Source of the DNA: Tetrapisispora phaffii CBS 4417
Taxonomy: Eukaryota > Ascomycota > Saccharomycetes > Saccharomycetales > Saccharomycetaceae
NCBI RefSeq assembly: GCF_000236905.1
Contig: NC_016530.1
Location: 186,001 to 250,000 of the forward strand
Direction: 5' to 3'
Length of the DNA: 64,000 nt
The notes under the pieces are model-generated. The model was not told the DNA's origin, searched no databases, and worked only from the letters and a program-made list of their open reading frames with translations. This document shows, one piece after another, positions 8,247 through 17,231 of the stretch; position 1 is the first letter of the stretch, and every line of letters begins with the position of its first letter. A program made the position numbers and the translations under genes.

Positions 8247-11200
8247 ATGATCTCTGCTGGTGCTTTATCACCTAAAAAACCATTAAATTTATTAGACAAG
8301 ATAGAAAGACAATTCGATATCGCCTTAGATAATTTGAATATTGACAGCAGTAAGTCTCTGGGTGGAATTTTTAAAAAAGAATCAGCTTCGGAGAACATCC
8401 ATTTAGAAACCTTTAATAATAATAGTAGTATAATGCGCACCTCATCTGGAGATATTGATTCCAGTAGTCCACTATTGAATTCTAATAATAATGAATCGGC
8501 AGGTGAGAATGTTGCTGATGCTATAAACCAGAATAATTCTCAAAGTTTTTATAGCAATGCAAAGATTATAAGATTATTAACGTTCCTCAAAATGAAAATA
8601 ATCCCAAAAAAACGTAGATCAATGAAAACATCAGTCAAATTAAACGAGACTAATGTGGATAGAGAGATCTATCCAGATAAGACACCTATATATGATAGAA
8701 AAAAATATCCATCAAATGAAATTTCCAATGCGAAATATCATCCTTTAACATTTATCCCTATATTGTTATATGAACAATTCAAGTTTTTCTTTAATTTATA
8801 TTTTCTTCTAGTTGCATTATCACAATCAATTCCTGCATTAAGAATTGGTTATTTATCATCATACATCGTCCCATTGGCTTTTGTTCTTACAGTAACAATG
8901 CTTAAGGAAGCATTGGATGATATTAAAAGAAGAAGACGTGATAAAGAATCAAACAACGAACTATATCAGGTTCTAAACAATATCCAACCGGTAAAGAGCA
9001 AAGATTTAAAAGTTGGTGATTTGATTCAACTTAAAAAGGGTGAAAGAATACCTGCCGATCTTATACTTTTGCAATCTACTGAACCTTCCGGAGAGGCCTT
9101 TATCAAAACAGATCAACTAGATGGTGAAACTGACTGGAAACTAAGAATATCCCCTCCATTGACTCAAAATTTAACAGAAGAAGATTTATTAAATAGAATT
9201 AGCATTACTGCATCAGCCCCAGAAAGATCAATTCATTCATTTTTAGGGAAAGTCACATATAAGAACTCAACTTCGGCACCATTGTCAATAGATGCAACCT
9301 TATGGGCCAATACAGTGTTAGCGTCGAGCGGATCTTGTATTGGGTGTGTCATTTATACTGGTAAAGATACAAGACAAGCAATGAATACCACCAAAGCTAG
9401 TGTGAAAGTCGGTTTATTAGAATTAGAAATTAACTCTATTTCGAAATTTTTATGTGCATCGGTGTTCGTATTATCAATACTTTTAGTCGTATTTGCTGGT
9501 ACTAACAATCATGATTGGTATATCGATATTATGAGATATTTGATTTTGTTTTCAACCATTATACCTGTATCATTAAGAGTAAACCTTGATTTAGCAAAAT
9601 CGGTATACGCTTACCAAATTGAGCATGACAGCACTATTCCAGATACAGTAGTAAGAACTAGTACTATTCCTGAAGATTTGGGTAGAATTGAATATTTACT
9701 GAGCGATAAGACTGGTACTTTAACTCAAAACGATATGCAATTGAAAAAAATACACCTGGGTTCAGTGTCTTACAGTTCTGAAACTTTTGATATTGTTACA
9801 GATTATGTTAAACAGCTGACTTCCGAAACAAAGAAAGTTAGTTCTTCACGTAAAGACATGGCGAGTCGTGTAGGTGACATGGTACTAACATTGGCATTGT
9901 GTCATAATGTTACTCCAACCCTTGAAGACAATGAATTAACTTATCAAGCAGCATCTCCAGATGAAATTGCTATTGTGAAATATACCGAATCTGTTGGGCT
10001 ATCCTTATACAAAAGAGATCGTCATTCCATATCATTATTACATGAGAGTACAGGGAAACTACTAAATTATGAAATAAAACAAGTTTTTCCTTTTAATTCA
10101 GATACTAAACGTATGGGTATTATCGTATATGATAAGGAAAAAGATGAATATTGGTTTTTAGAAAAAGGTGCCGATACAGTTATGATTAAAATTGTGGAAA
10201 GAAATGAATGGTTAGAAGAAGAGACTGGAAATATGGCTCGCGAAGGTTTGCGTACTTTAGTCATTGGAAGAAAAAAGTTATCAAAAGAAACTTATGAAAA
10301 CTTTGTAAAAGCTTACGAGACTGCAGGTTTATCAATGGTTCATAGAGAAGTAAAAATGAGTGCCATGATAACAGAATATTTAGAAAAGGATTTAAACTTG
10401 TTAGGTTTAACTGGTGTCGAAGATAAACTACAAAAGAATGTTAAGCCATCAATTGAATTATTAAGAAATGCTGGTGTTAAAATCTGGATGTTAACTGGTG
10501 ATAAAGTAGAAACTGCTCATTGTGTGTCGATAAGCGCAAAACTTATTTCAAGAGGACAGTATGTGCATACTATTACCAAATTAACCGATCAGGAGGGTGC
10601 ATTATCACATTTAGAGTACTTGGAAATCAATAAAAATGCGTGTATGCTGATAGACGGTACATCATTAGGAATCTTTTTAAAGTACTATAAAAAAGAATTT
10701 TTGAATATTGCAGTACGTTTACCTGCCGTTATTGCATGTAGATGTACTCCCCAACAAAAGGCCGATATCGCATTGGATATAAGAGCTTTAACTGGCAAAA
10801 GAGTTTGCTGTATCGGTGATGGTGGTAACGATGTCAGTATGATTCAATCTGCCGACGTTGGTGTTGGTATTGTCGGAAAAGAAGGTAAGCAAGCGTCTTT
10901 AGCTGCTGATTTTTCCGTTACACAGTTCTGCCATTTAACTGAATTACTGTTATGGCATGGTAGAAATTCCTACAAAAGATCGGCTAAATTATCACAATTT
11001 GTAATGCATAGAGGTTTGGTGATAGCGATATGCCAAGCTGTCTACTCAATTAGTTCCAGTTTTGAACCGATTGCTTTATACCAAGGATTTTTGATGGTTG
11101 GTTATGCCACTTGTTACACCATGGCACCTGTATTTTCGTTAACACTTGACCAAGACATTGAGGAATCTTTAACAAAGATATATCCTGAACTATACAAAGA

Positions 11201-11630
11201 CTTAACAGAAGGTACTAGTTTATCTTATAAAACCTTTTTTGTGTGGGTAGCTCTGTCATTATTCCAAGGTTCAATAATTCAACTACTTTCACAGAAATTT
11301 ACAAGTCTTGAAACTGTAGATTTCAGTAAGATGGTTACTATTAGTTTCACTGCTTTAGTAATCAATGAACTAATTATGGTTTCATTGGAAATTTATACCT
11401 GGAATAAGATAATGGTTATAGCAGAGGTTGTTACATTTATAGGGTTTGTTTTCTCCATACCTTTCCTGGGAGAATATTTTGATTTTAGTTATATGTTGCA
11501 AACCTCATTTTTAACTGGATTAATGGCTATTTTATGTTTCTCTATCTTTCCAGTTTGGGCTGCAAAAAGTATTTATAGAAGATTGCACCCACCAAGTTAT
11601 GCTAAAGTACAACAATTTTCCTTTGTATAA
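8247..11630 (+). CDS. NEO1: P4-ATPase phospholipid flippase Neo1
   Basis: Essential aminophospholipid flippase of Golgi and endosomes (phosphatidylethanolamine/phosphatidylserine), the P4-ATPase that acts without a Cdc50-type beta subunit. 1127 residues from the ATG at 8247 (about 1151 in S. cerevisiae). Order: hydrophilic N-terminus with Asn/Ser runs (1-170), first membrane pair, actuator loop with DQLDGETDWKLR (the TGES-equivalent DGET), phosphorylation site LLSDKTGTLTQN with Asp487, nucleotide-binding domain, VKIWMLTGDKVETAH, hinge GDGGNDVSMIQ near residue 857, and six C-terminal membrane segments. All catalytic motifs are intact. The start chosen is the first ATG; a 13-codon upstream extension lacks an ATG. 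Confidence 0.96.
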   Translation: MISAGALSPKKPLNLLDKIERQFDIALDNLNIDSSKSLGGIFKKESASENIHLETFNNNSSIMRTSSGDIDSSSPLLNSNNNESAGENVADAINQNNSQSFYSNAKIIRLLTFLKMKIIPKKRRSMKTSVKLNETNVDREIYPDKTPIYDRKKYPSNEISNAKYHPLTFIPILLYEQFKFFFNLYFLLVALSQSIPALRIGYLSSYIVPLAFVLTVTMLKEALDDIKRRRRDKESNNELYQVLNNIQPVKSKDLKVGDLIQLKKGERIPADLILLQSTEPSGEAFIKTDQLDGETDWKLRISPPLTQNLTEEDLLNRISITASAPERSIHSFLGKVTYKNSTSAPLSIDATLWANTVLASSGSCIGCVIYTGKDTRQAMNTTKASVKVGLLELEINSISKFLCASVFVLSILLVVFAGTNNHDWYIDIMRYLILFSTIIPVSLRVNLDLAKSVYAYQIEHDSTIPDTVVRTSTIPEDLGRIEYLLSDKTGTLTQNDMQLKKIHLGSVSYSSETFDIVTDYVKQLTSETKKVSSSRKDMASRVGDMVLTLALCHNVTPTLEDNELTYQAASPDEIAIVKYTESVGLSLYKRDRHSISLLHESTGKLLNYEIKQVFPFNSDTKRMGIIVYDKEKDEYWFLEKGADTVMIKIVERNEWLEEETGNMAREGLRTLVIGRKKLSKETYENFVKAYETAGLSMVHREVKMSAMITEYLEKDLNLLGLTGVEDKLQKNVKPSIELLRNAGVKIWMLTGDKVETAHCVSISAKLISRGQYVHTITKLTDQEGALSHLEYLEINKNACMLIDGTSLGIFLKYYKKEFLNIAVRLPAVIACRCTPQQKADIALDIRALTGKRVCCIGDGGNDVSMIQSADVGVGIVGKEGKQASLAADFSVTQFCHLTELLLWHGRNSYKRSAKLSQFVMHRGLVIAICQAVYSISSSFEPIALYQGFLMVGYATCYTMAPVFSLTLDQDIEESLTKIYPELYKDLTEGTSLSYKTFFVWVALSLFQGSIIQLLSQKFTSLETVDFSKMVTISFTALVINELIMVSLEIYTWNKIMVIAEVVTFIGFVFSIPFLGEYFDFSYMLQTSFLTGLMAILCFSIFPVWAAKSIYRRLHPPSYAKVQQFSFV

Positions 11631-11802
11631 AATATCACATTAATTCAAATATTTAGTCATTTTATTTTATTTAACTAGTCATGACGCACTTACAGTTAAT
11701 AAATGAACTACTTCATTTAATATGTATGGATCTATAAATTAATAAATAGTAGTACATATGTTATGCAACAAGATATCCGAAATGTTTTTCAAATTAAAAT
11801 AT

Positions 11803-14355
11803 TTAAGAATCCCCATTTTCACTTTCGGAATCAGATCCAAGTTTTACTGCAGAAGAACGCATAATCGGCCTCTGAAAGTCTGAAGCATGAGCCCAAGGGA
11901 TTGACTTTGAGATATTATCAAACATTGATGTTTCTCTTCTAAACATACCATGATACGCTGTTGAAGGAGGCGTTTGAAAACCTTGCACATTTGTTGTACT
12001 AGATGATGGCAAGAATGTAGAGGCATCGACAACATTGTTTTTGGTTGTCGAATTATCACCAAATGATTCTAAATTCAACGATGAACATATTGGCGAATGT
12101 TGATCGGTTCCAGATTTTATTTTATTAACAAGGAAGTCTGGATATGGCAGAGGTGCATTCCCAGAAACTTTGAAATGATGCACATTGGCGACGTGTTCAT
12201 TTTCTACACGAAATATGATCCAAAGAAATCTTCTGAATACTTCAGTAGTTGCTAGTACAAATGAAGTCATCGCACTTTGTTGAATCGTTCTTACACGAAT
12301 TGCATAAATAATCCATTGGAACCTTAGTATAACATCTGTAATCATAGCAAAGTAATAAAATAATTTCCTGTTCGTTGAGTATTTCCCCGTTTTCCAATTT
12401 TTTTTACCTGCTAGATATAAATCATTTCTTAGGAATCTATTTTCACTTCCAGAAGCTAAGTTTTGTAATAATGACCAATCCATGATAATATCCCATAAAC
12501 AAGTGTAAAGTGAATTTAACGTTGCGAATACTAGGAATGGGGTTCTTTTTTCTAGAGAATTATCGGATAATCTATAAGCAGATAATGAAGCATTGTAGCA
12601 AATACCCATTATGTATTTTCCTGCATTGAAAAGGTGTGGGAACCAATCATCAGAGTCTGCATATCTTCGTAAACATTGCATACATCTCCAGTAACTCGGA
12701 ACACATGATAAAACACCCATGGACTTCAAACGAGATGAACCACATTGTGGATCAAGACTAGTTCGATTAAGTGGTGATTGAATGCACGCAAATGTTGCGA
12801 GATCAGCCATTGAATAAGTCAATGAACAAACAATGTCACCTAAAAAGAAATCACTAAATTCAACAGGAAATAGTCCTGAAAATATTAATCTGATGAAAGT
12901 TTTGATTAACCAAAATCTTTGTGCAATTAATTTGTCCCAGTAAGGAATATTCAATATTCTTGGTCTGTATTCTTTTGGTGGTAATAAGAACAGAAATACT
13001 GTCCATGCTATTGACAAGTAAATAAAGGTAATGATTTTTTTACCTAGGAAAAAATTTACCACTGCCAGAATTGAAATAGGTAAGGAAAACCAATTTAAAA
13101 AATACAATTTCAATGGTATTAAACTTGTAGCAAAATCATTATTAAAAAATTGGGTTCCAAATTTTGTATGAATTTCTCCAAACATAATGAATCTATAATT
13201 GATATGTGTTCTATGCCATATGAAACAATCGGCAATGAAAAGGGCCGAAATTAAAAAAATCATATACCAACCACCCCAAAGTGGTAGATATATTTTATAA
13301 TATGCAAAATTTGTCACTTGATGATCTCTAAATTCATCTGATAAAGTGATATAAATGGTTATTAAAATTAATAAGAAGGAAATACCCATTGAAATTCCAG
13401 CGAAAAACATTTGTGCTATGGATCTGTTATTTCTATGTATCATCTGCTCATTTAGTGAATATCCAACTGTCAATTTCTTTAATTTATTGTTGTGAATTTT
13501 TTTACTCATTGTTGAATGGTCCTTAGTTAAATCGACCATATACCAATTAGTTATAATATTTTCATAACTGGTTAATGGATCAAATTCTTTATTTGGTTCT
13601 AGTGAATTTTTAAAAATTGAATAATTTTCCTCTGCGTATTGGACAAATCTATCATAATTATTTTCATTGCTATTTGCAAATGCAAAAATTTTGTCGAATT
13701 TTTTAATAATCTTTTTGAAACCTGTAATGTTCAAATCTCTATAGGTTTTAACCAATTGAATATATAAATAGAACTCCAAAATTGCATTTCCTAGCAAATA
13801 TTGTGATTTATTTAAGTTTGGTAATTCATTGTCAGCATTAAAATCGTGTATAAATGTTTCGGTACCTCCATGTCTTTTATTGTCTTTGCCAAATTTAAAT
13901 GAGGGAAGAGAAGGCATAATTTCATTATTTTTTAAAAATTCAATTAATTTTTCAAAATTTGAAATATTCTTGAAAAAAGAATCCGTATTAGAGAATGAAC
14001 CATAAGAGAAAACTCTATTAGTTACACTTAAACTCTCATCGTCAACATCGTCTTCTTCTACATTTGCAGGATTTTCATCGAACGTACATTGGTATTTAAA
14101 GTAATTTAGCTGTTTTTCTAATATACTAAATTTTTCACTACAATTTTTTAATAACCAAAGGTAAAAATTATTAATTTTATTCAATTCCACAGAAATCAAC
14201 CAATCTTCGATAAATTCATTGACCAAATCCGGTTTGGACAATATCTTTCCACAATTCAACAACAGCTTTAATTTTTTTTTACCCAGTCTATAATCCAAAT
14301 ATTTATCCTTCCATTCTGGTACTACAGAATTTTGAAGATGCTCTGCAAATTTCAT
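11803..14355 (-). CDS. SYG1: SPX-EXS membrane protein Syg1
   Basis: Member of the SPX-EXS (XPR1/PHO1) family. Relatives export phosphate or bind inositol pyrophosphates; in S. cerevisiae Syg1 is a plasma-membrane protein found as a suppressor of G-alpha loss. 850 residues (about 902 in yeast). The SPX domain covers about 1-290, starting MKFAEHLQNSVVPEWKDKYLDYRLGKKKLK, with its second part near FKKIIKKFDKIF. Several hydrophobic segments begin at about residue 310. The EXS domain is unmistakable: CVPSYWRCMQCLRRYADSDDWFPHLFNAGKY. The serine-rich C-terminus is probably cytosolic. Convergent with NEO1, as in YIL048W/YIL047C. Confidence 0.94.
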   Translation of the reverse strand: MKFAEHLQNSVVPEWKDKYLDYRLGKKKLKLLLNCGKILSKPDLVNEFIEDWLISVELNKINNFYLWLLKNCSEKFSILEKQLNYFKYQCTFDENPANVEEDDVDDESLSVTNRVFSYGSFSNTDSFFKNISNFEKLIEFLKNNEIMPSLPSFKFGKDNKRHGGTETFIHDFNADNELPNLNKSQYLLGNAILEFYLYIQLVKTYRDLNITGFKKIIKKFDKIFAFANSNENNYDRFVQYAEENYSIFKNSLEPNKEFDPLTSYENIITNWYMVDLTKDHSTMSKKIHNNKLKKLTVGYSLNEQMIHRNNRSIAQMFFAGISMGISFLLILITIYITLSDEFRDHQVTNFAYYKIYLPLWGGWYMIFLISALFIADCFIWHRTHINYRFIMFGEIHTKFGTQFFNNDFATSLIPLKLYFLNWFSLPISILAVVNFFLGKKIITFIYLSIAWTVFLFLLPPKEYRPRILNIPYWDKLIAQRFWLIKTFIRLIFSGLFPVEFSDFFLGDIVCSLTYSMADLATFACIQSPLNRTSLDPQCGSSRLKSMGVLSCVPSYWRCMQCLRRYADSDDWFPHLFNAGKYIMGICYNASLSAYRLSDNSLEKRTPFLVFATLNSLYTCLWDIIMDWSLLQNLASGSENRFLRNDLYLAGKKNWKTGKYSTNRKLFYYFAMITDVILRFQWIIYAIRVRTIQQSAMTSFVLATTEVFRRFLWIIFRVENEHVANVHHFKVSGNAPLPYPDFLVNKIKSGTDQHSPICSSLNLESFGDNSTTKNNVVDASTFLPSSSTTNVQGFQTPPSTAYHGMFRRETSMFDNISKSIPWAHASDFQRPIMRSSAVKLGSDSESENGDS

Positions 14356-15130
14356 GATTTCTTTTTTCGTTTTTTTTTTTTGGCTTAGGCAATTCTCCTC
14401 ATATAACCACCAAAAGAATGAGAAACTTGTTTTCGTTTGTATTTGAGACCTTCTCTCATCAGGTTCTGGTGTTTTAAAATACAGAACTATTGCAGACAGA
14501 ATAAAGTAACTTGTAGCTATACATCTATTTATATATATATAAATTTATTTTTGCCTTCTTTTAAAAAATGAACAGACACAAAAACAATCAAAAAGAGTTA
14601 ACCGCCAATCTATCTCCTAAATCATTATACACGAATGCACGTGCCTAATTTTATAAAGTTAAATTACCATCGAGCGGCACAACACGCGGCACTGCAACAA
14701 ACAGTTCGTGCACAACGATGTATATTCAGCATCTCTATGTAACAACAATATTATTGTTGTTGTAGTGGTAGTAGTAGGTGCTGTTGTTGTTTCTTTTCTC
14801 TCTTCTCAATATACGCCCTTTACGACGCACAATAAGGACTGCATTCCTATCATCTCTATGATCGTGACATTGACAACAATAGTAACTTGGTACTTGTTTC
14901 GAATACTTCTTCCCCACCCCCCGCATTCCCCCAATATAGCTGAAACGGGTCACTTATGTGATGCCTCTGTTCCCACCGTAACCAATTTTACCAAAAAATG
15001 GTTGCAAAAATTTCGAAAAGACATCGCTCTGCCTTATTTCCATGGAGATCCTCTCCAGCTCCTCTCGATAACATCGTATTTGTTTGTTGTCGTCTCTTTT
15101 TCTTGCTACGCGAATCGGTGTGGTATCTTG

Positions 15131-15147
15131 TCGGATCTGAGATCCGA
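15131..15147. promoter_or_regulatory. 17-bp palindrome, CGG-N9-CCG
   Basis: TCGGATCTGAGATCCGA: 8-base arms around one central G. The CGG...CCG ends match the inverted half-sites used by Zn2Cys6 regulators. It lies roughly midway between the divergent SYG1 and PIG2-like genes, about 780 bases from either start. The cognate factor is unknown. Confidence 0.4.
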
Positions 15148-15241
15148 ATATAATGGAATGCGGGTTCATGCGGGTGTTTGTGAGTTGGACATGCGGAGGA
15201 TCTCCAGATCTTGAGAAAATTAGAGATCGGATGTCGTGAGT

Positions 15242-15253
15242 AAAAAGCGGGGG
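15242..15253 (+). promoter_or_regulatory. Possible Mig1 site
   Basis: AAAAAGCGGGGG fits the Mig1 pattern of an A/T run followed by SYGGGG. About 670 bases upstream of the glycogen-targeting PIG2-like gene, where glucose repression would make sense. A single site, so only suggestive. Confidence 0.3.
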
Positions 15254-15922
15254 CTTACTACTACGCTATTTCTCTACAAAAAACCAAGCACCCATGCGTT
15301 TGAGTGAATTTGTGTGCATGCAACCAAGTACGTCTTAAACATTCGTACATGCATACACAGGGGAATCGCTTGAATGCAATCAACTGTTACTTTAATCAAG
15401 GTATCACCAGATCGGATTCCAGGGAAAGGGTTGGTAGGAATTGAGCAAACAATTGTTTCGAAAAGAGGCACCGGTTTAATCAATCCTTCCCTTACCCACA
15501 CCCCTCGCGATTTATTTGTGGAGAATTGACTACGCATATAGTCATCTGTGTGCATGAGGTCTTCGACAAATTCTACCAAGATGTTTTCTTACATGGTTAG
15601 TTGGATTAACTGGAAATTCCACAAGACAAATACTATGAAAGAGGCAACTGATAACGGGAATTACAATTAGTCATTGGCATGTCTTTTTCTGCCGGAGTCT
15701 TCTCATATGTACTTCTTATAATTGTTGCTTATTATTCATTTTATTCAAACTAAAAAATTATATAAAAGGGCATTGTGATTAACATTATGTTTATAAGTTC
15801 TCTTTCATCTTTGATATATTATAGTATGTGTTACTCTAGGAAAGAAAAATAAATCAATCATCAATATAACACTGACACATTTAGTCATACGCGCACATAT
15901 ACAAACAATTAAAACATTTATC

Positions 15923-17128
15923 ATGTATTTAAACACAAATTTCGAGAAAGATACCGTTATATTCGGTCATACAATATCGGGTGCTTCAGAATATCTAAGT
16001 AAGTCAGCTAGAGATAGAACTATGAAGTCTGATTTTGCTTTAAAAGTTGCATCACAAAAAAACATGATCCAAAATTTAAAAATAAATGAGAAATCTTATA
16101 AACTTGATTACGAAGATGTATCTCCCAAAAGTCGCAACCCTTCCCACAAATACAATCAATATTTGGAATATGTCAATGATAAATTACAAGACGACTTAAC
16201 TGAGATAGAAAATTTTAGAAGACCGATATATAAAAAATCTGGTGAATTATTAAAGCCATCATTAAAGAAATCATCAAAATCAGTGCCAAATAATCTATAC
16301 TTTTCGAACAAAACGAAAACAAATGATAATCTCGTTTCAACCAGAGGAAGATCAAAATCCGTAGGGTTTCACACGTTCACTGCTGTGAAACAATTTGTTA
16401 AAAATTCTAAACCAAGTGATATCTCACTTGTAGATTCATATATGGATAAAGTTAACTACACAGAAAATCGTCCTTTGCACTATATAGATGACGAGGGTGA
16501 TGATGATAATTTAAAAAGTAAAGAAGTGACAAGCATGATAAAAACATCTTTTATGGATCCAATTCCAAACAATCATTTCAATAACAAAGAACATATTACC
16601 AGCCAACCAGAAACAAAAACATCTGGGCTTTACAATATAAACTTTCCTATTTTATCAAATAAGAATCCAAAGAGTTTGAAATTCAACATTTTTGTAAGTT
16701 TAAAAGACAAGAATTGCTTCCCACAAGAGTTAACATTGCATGTTCAAAAAAATAATACAAATTTTCCAAATCAATCACAAATAAAACAAAGGTCACTATC
16801 AACATTTATCACAGGCAGGATTCTTGTGAAAAATATCTTCTATGAAAAGGAAGTAATGTTGAAATATACTTTGAACAACTGGAACACATCTCATGATATA
16901 AGATGCACATATCTGGGTGATGGCAACAGTTTCCTTCCCGGTCTTAATATCGATATTTTCAAATTCATTTTCGATTACGAACCAAGTTGCACAAATAATG
17001 CCAATTCAAAACTAGAATTTTGTATTCAATATGTGACTAAGGAAGGTGAAAAAATAGTAGAATACTGGGATAATAATGACGGAAAAAATTATAAAGTTGA
17101 TATTACTTTAAATGCATTGAAAATCTAA
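15923..17128 (+). CDS. PIG2: Glc7 glycogen-targeting subunit (PIG2/GIP2-like)
   Basis: Probable regulatory subunit that brings protein phosphatase 1 (Glc7) to glycogen. 401 residues. A basic N-terminal region carries an RVxF-type PP1-docking sequence, KSVGF at residues 145-149, inside GRSKSVGFHTF. The C-terminal part (about 250-398) is a CBM21 carbohydrate-binding domain: SLKFNIFVSLKDKNCFPQELTL, VMLKYTLNNWNTSHD and the signature EYWDNNDGKNYKV. S. cerevisiae Pig2 and Gip2 are a WGD pair of about 540 residues, so this copy is markedly shorter. Position after SYG1 favours PIG2 (YIL045W). Pig1/Gac1 share the domains but have another genomic context. Confidence 0.82.
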   Translation: MYLNTNFEKDTVIFGHTISGASEYLSKSARDRTMKSDFALKVASQKNMIQNLKINEKSYKLDYEDVSPKSRNPSHKYNQYLEYVNDKLQDDLTEIENFRRPIYKKSGELLKPSLKKSSKSVPNNLYFSNKTKTNDNLVSTRGRSKSVGFHTFTAVKQFVKNSKPSDISLVDSYMDKVNYTENRPLHYIDDEGDDDNLKSKEVTSMIKTSFMDPIPNNHFNNKEHITSQPETKTSGLYNINFPILSNKNPKSLKFNIFVSLKDKNCFPQELTLHVQKNNTNFPNQSQIKQRSLSTFITGRILVKNIFYEKEVMLKYTLNNWNTSHDIRCTYLGDGNSFLPGLNIDIFKFIFDYEPSCTNNANSKLEFCIQYVTKEGEKIVEYWDNNDGKNYKVDITLNALKI

Positions 17129-17231
17129 CTAATCATATAAGAAATTAAATAAATTTATAAATTTATACGACTATATGGCAATATGAATCAAAGATAAATA
17201 AGAACATAAAGACATTTCATTATAATTTTAT

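Larger units (their letters stand above)
14356..15922. other. Long divergent intergenic SYG1/PIG2-like
   Basis: 1.57 kb where S. cerevisiae has MET30. No F-box/WD40 remnant can be read in any frame. G+C is raised for an intergenic region (row 14881-14940 has 29/60). It contains a GTTGTT/GTAGTA-type microsatellite at about 14745-14790, a 17-base perfect palindrome at 15131-15147 and a Mig1-like site near 15242. The long valine-rich frame here starts with GTG and has a repeat-driven composition; I do not call it a gene. Confidence 0.6.

Noticed and set aside
14708..15214. 168-codon valine-rich plus-strand frame in the SYG1/PIG2-like intergenic region
   Set aside because: Starts at GTG, its valine block is just a GTT/GTA/GTG microsatellite, and there is no recognisable domain; no ATG near the front.
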